DNA of 64,000 nt. Origin: Pseudomonas thivervalensis (GTDB lineage Bacteria; Pseudomonadota; Gammaproteobacteria; Pseudomonadales; Pseudomonadaceae). Below the pieces are notes generated by a model. It did no database searches. It was not told the DNA's origin and was given only the letters and a program-made list of their open reading frames with translations. Below, piece after piece: positions 61,193 to 64,000 of this stretch (positions are counted from its first letter, which is position 1; each line of letters opens with the position of its first letter). Position numbers and translations under genes: made by a program. The DNA is taken from the NCBI RefSeq assembly GCF_001269655.1, contig NZ_LHVE01000006.1:310001-374000 (forward strand), in the 5' to 3' direction.

Positions 61193-63802
61193 GTGCTTGA
61201 AGCCTACCGCAAACATATCGAAGAGCGTGCAGCCCTGGGTATCGTTCCCCAGCCGCTTAACGCCGAACAAACCGCAGGCCTGATCGAGCTGCTGAAAAAT
61301 CCTCCGGCTGGCGAAGAAGCTTTCCTCGTTGACCTGATCACCAATCGCGTTCCACCAGGAGTCGACGAAGCCGCCTACGTCAAGGCCGGTTTCCTGTCCG
61401 CCCTGGCCAAGGGCCAGGCCCAATCCCCTCTGCTGGACAAGAAGCGCGCCGTTGAACTGCTCGGCACCATGCAGGGTGGCTACAACATCGTGACCCTGGT
61501 GGAGCTGCTGGACGACGCCGAGCTGGCGCCCGTCGCCGCCGAAGAACTCAAGCACACCCTGCTGATGTTCGATGCCTTCCACGACGTGGCTGAAAAAGCC
61601 AAGAACGGCAACGCTCATGCCAAGGCCGTGCTGCAATCCTGGGCTGACGGCGAGTGGTTCAAGAAGCGCCCGGTACTGGCCGACAAGATCAGCCTGCGCG
61701 TGTTCAAGGTCACCGGCGAAACCAACACCGATGACCTGTCCCCTGCCCCGGACGCCTGGTCCCGCCCGGACATCCCGCTGCACGCCCTGGCCATGCTGAA
61801 AATGGCCCGTGACGGCATCGTTCCGGACGAGCAAGGCAAGACCGGCCCGATGAAGCAGATCGAAGAAATGCGCGGCCAGGGCTTCCCGATCGCCTACGTC
61901 GGCGACGTGGTCGGTACCGGCTCCTCGCGCAAATCGGCAACCAACTCGGTGCTGTGGTTCTTCGGCGACGACATCCCCTACGTGCCGAACAAGCGCGCTG
62001 GCGGTTTCTGCTTCGGCAGCAAGATCGCCCCGATCTTCTACAACACCATGGAAGATGCCGGCGCACTGCCGATCGAGTTCGACGTGTCGAACATGAACAT
62101 GGGCGACGTGATCGACCTGTACCCGCATGCCGGCAAAGTCTGCAAGCACGGTACCGACGAAGTCATCACCACCTTCGAAATGAAGACCCCGGTGCTGTTG
62201 GACGAAGTCCGTGCCGGCGGCCGTATTCCGTTGATCATTGGCCGTGGCCTGACCGAGAAGGCTCGCGCCGAGCTGGGCCTGCCACCGTTCGACCTGTTCA
62301 AGAAGCCTGAAGCGCCAGCCGAAAGCACCAAGGGTTTCACCCTGGCGCAGAAGATGGTCGGCAAGGCTTGCGGTCTGGCAGAAGGCCAAGGCGTACGCCC
62401 TGGCACCTACTGCGAACCGAAAATGACCACCGTGGGTTCCCAGGACACCACCGGTCCGATGACCCGTGACGAACTGAAAGACCTGGCGTGCCTGGGCTTC
62501 TCGGCTGACCTGGTGATGCAGTCCTTCTGCCACACCGCGGCTTATCCGAAGCCGATCGACGTGACCACCCACCACACCCTGCCTGACTTCATCATGACCC
62601 GCGGCGGCGTTTCCCTGCGTCCGGGCGACGGCATCATCCACTCGTGGCTGAACCGCATGCTGCTGCCAGACACCGTGGGTACCGGCGGTGACTCGCACAC
62701 CCGTTTCCCGATGGGCATCTCGTTCCCGGCCGGTTCCGGCCTGGTCGCGTTCGCCGCTGCCACCGGCGTCATGCCGCTGGACATGCCGGAATCGATCCTG
62801 GTGCGCTTCAAAGGCAAAATGAAACCTGGCATCACCCTGCGTGACCTGGTTCATGCCATTCCTTACTTCGCCATCCAGAACGGCCTGCTGACCGTCGAGA
62901 AGAAAGGCAAGAAAAACGCCTTCTCCGGCCGCATCCTGGAAATCGAAGGCTTGGAAGGCTTGACCCTGGAGCAGGCTTTCGAACTGTCCGACGCCTCGGC
63001 CGAACGTTCGGCTGCCGGTTGCACCATCAAGCTGTCGAAAGAGTCGATCACCGAGTACTTGCAGTCCAACATCACCCTGCTGCGCTGGATGATCGGCGAA
63101 GGCTACGGTGATGCACGTACCCTGGAACGTCGCGCCCAAGCGATGGAAGCCTGGGTCGCCGACCCGCAACTGATGGAAGCCGATGCCGACGCCGAATACG
63201 CCGAAGTCATCGAAATCGACCTGGCCGACATCAGCGAGCCTGTGCTCTGCGCGCCGAACGATCCGGACGACGCCCGTTTGCTGTCCAGCGTCGCTGGCGA
63301 GAAGATCGACGAAGTGTTCATCGGTTCGTGCATGACCAACATCGGTCACTTCCGCGCTGCCGGTAAGCTGCTGGAGCAGGTCAAGGGCCAGTTGCCAACT
63401 CGTCTGTGGCTGTCGCCGCCGACCAAGATGGACGCTCACCAGCTCACCGAAGAAGGCTACTACGGCATCTACGGCAAGGCCGGTGCACGGATGGAAATGC
63501 CAGGCTGCTCGCTGTGCATGGGTAACCAGGCACGCGTCGAGCCGAACTCCACCGTGGTGTCGACGTCGACCCGTAACTTCCCGAACCGTCTGGGTGACGG
63601 CGCGAACGTTTACCTGGCTTCGGCCGAACTGGCGTCCGTGGCTTCGATCCTGGGTCGCCTGCCGACCGTCGAGGAGTACATGGAATACGCCGGCAAGATC
63701 GACAGCATGGCAGCGGACGTGTACCGCTACCTGAGCTTCGACCAGATCGCCGAGTTCCGTGAAGCGGCTGCGAACGCCAACATCCCGGTCGTTCAAGCCT
63801 AA
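61193..63802 (+). CDS. acnB: Aconitate hydratase B (bifunctional with 2-methylisocitrate dehydratase)
   Basis: An 869-residue TCA-cycle enzyme. The 4Fe-4S ligands are Cys713 ([10 protein letters not shown]), Cys772 and Cys775 (GCSLCMG), very near E. coli Cys710/769/772. The AcnB-specific N-terminal HEAT-like domain and swivelling domain come first ([33 protein letters not shown]). I take the GTG at 61193: it gives the family start ([13 protein letters not shown]) and has AGGG eight bases before; the ATG upstream would translate unrelated sequence. Apo-AcnB can also bind mRNA in enterobacteria. Confidence 0.96.
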   Translation: MLEAYRKHIEERAALGIVPQPLNAEQTAGLIELLKNPPAGEEAFLVDLITNRVPPGVDEAAYVKAGFLSALAKGQAQSPLLDKKRAVELLGTMQGGYNIVTLVELLDDAELAPVAAEELKHTLLMFDAFHDVAEKAKNGNAHAKAVLQSWADGEWFKKRPVLADKISLRVFKVTGETNTDDLSPAPDAWSRPDIPLHALAMLKMARDGIVPDEQGKTGPMKQIEEMRGQGFPIAYVGDVVGTGSSRKSATNSVLWFFGDDIPYVPNKRAGGFCFGSKIAPIFYNTMEDAGALPIEFDVSNMNMGDVIDLYPHAGKVCKHGTDEVITTFEMKTPVLLDEVRAGGRIPLIIGRGLTEKARAELGLPPFDLFKKPEAPAESTKGFTLAQKMVGKACGLAEGQGVRPGTYCEPKMTTVGSQDTTGPMTRDELKDLACLGFSADLVMQSFCHTAAYPKPIDVTTHHTLPDFIMTRGGVSLRPGDGIIHSWLNRMLLPDTVGTGGDSHTRFPMGISFPAGSGLVAFAAATGVMPLDMPESILVRFKGKMKPGITLRDLVHAIPYFAIQNGLLTVEKKGKKNAFSGRILEIEGLEGLTLEQAFELSDASAERSAAGCTIKLSKESITEYLQSNITLLRWMIGEGYGDARTLERRAQAMEAWVADPQLMEADADAEYAEVIEIDLADISEPVLCAPNDPDDARLLSSVAGEKIDEVFIGSCMTNIGHFRAAGKLLEQVKGQLPTRLWLSPPTKMDAHQLTEEGYYGIYGKAGARMEMPGCSLCMGNQARVEPNSTVVSTSTRNFPNRLGDGANVYLASAELASVASILGRLPTVEEYMEYAGKIDSMAADVYRYLSFDQIAEFREAAANANIPVVQA

Positions 63803-63822
63803 CGCTTAAAACGCCCGACTGA

Positions 63823-63857
63823 AAACGCCGCCCTTCTTGTGAGGGGCGGCGTTTTTT
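63823..63857 (+). terminator. Rho-independent terminator of acnB
   Basis: Stem AAACGCCGCCC / GGGCGGCGTTT with a ten-base loop and seven T, about 20 bases after the acnB stop. Confidence 0.93.
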
Positions 63858-63945
63858 TATGCCTGTCTATTTGAGGGGAAGTGCCTTTTTTGGGTACATA
63901 TCCGTTTCTTCGGTAACGGCCGCTTAGGGTTCCGCTCTTACAGCG

Positions 63946-63977
63946 GGTCACTTTTGGAAAGAGCGCCAAAAGTAACC
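63946..63977. repeat. Intergenic inverted repeat
   Basis: GGTCACTTTTGG / CCAAAAGTAACC with an 8-base loop (one mismatch in 12). From memory this sequence recurs between genes in many Pseudomonas genomes. The window ends soon after; nothing else is seen in 63858-64000. Confidence 0.6.
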
Positions 63978-64000
63978 AAAAACGCTCTGCCCCACCACTC

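Noticed and set aside
1..64000. CRISPR array, tRNA, rRNA or prophage
   Set aside because: The only regular repeats are REP-type palindromes and the short tandem units at 15230-15375; no array with constant repeats and unique spacers, no tRNA T-loop pattern and no phage genes were seen.

Overview
The window is chromosomal DNA of a Pseudomonas, most likely from the P. fluorescens species complex. The reasons are high GC, Pseudomonas-type gene blocks (sbcD-sbcC, nadK to pepN, fabI-npp-mltD-gloB-rnhA-dnaQ, usp-DUF1289-acnB), and dense palindromic intergenic repeats of three kinds. There is no rRNA, tRNA, CRISPR array, transposase gene or prophage that I can see. Most of it is core genome, with accessory islets in between.

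Layout. 1-6139: end of a BatD-like gene, the SbcCD nuclease pair and a glutathione transferase, all overlapping head to tail. 6284-9000: four small secreted or membrane proteins, then a lactonase-like beta-propeller and a small acidic protein. 9173-16218: a sugar-acid catabolic locus (semialdehyde dehydrogenase, FAH-fold protein, MFS carrier, divergent IlvD/Edd-family dehydratase, FadR-type regulator) that fits the non-phosphorylative pentonate route to 2-oxoglutarate; two matching FadR-type operators lie in the divergent promoter. 16345-21045: a single 1566-residue toxin-like protein. 21248-24719: an RND/MMPL exporter with a YCF48-like partner. 25078-31612: a compact six-gene run (nadK, phosphoesterase, rhomboid protease, DUF1315, DUF2797, pepN). 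31718-36950: DUF1853, arsB preceded by a truncated arsR, a flavin reductase, a small orphan protein, a LysR regulator and a SAT-like acetyltransferase.

37279-50441: dnaQ, rnhA, a methyltransferase, gloB, mltD, the five-gene npp/yej-type peptide ABC importer with two binding proteins, and fabI. 50855-60784: a GAF-GGDEF cyclase, AraC regulator, LysE exporter, TrkH, a glycine-rich secreted protein, the overlapping ada and 3-methyladenine glycosylase pair, a GFA-family protein, miaE, a universal stress protein behind a perfect Anr/FNR box, and a DUF1289 protein. 61193-63802: acnB, with a long and strongly folded upstream region.

The most noteworthy items are the 139-base nested stem structure upstream of acnB, the arsR remnant whose coding frame now runs into arsB, the paired FadR operators, the class II Anr promoter of the stress protein, the giant toxin-like orphan, and an unusual repeat element at 15230-15375 that carries two different tandem expansions. 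I did not find a clear multi-gene defence or biosynthetic system new to science in this window.
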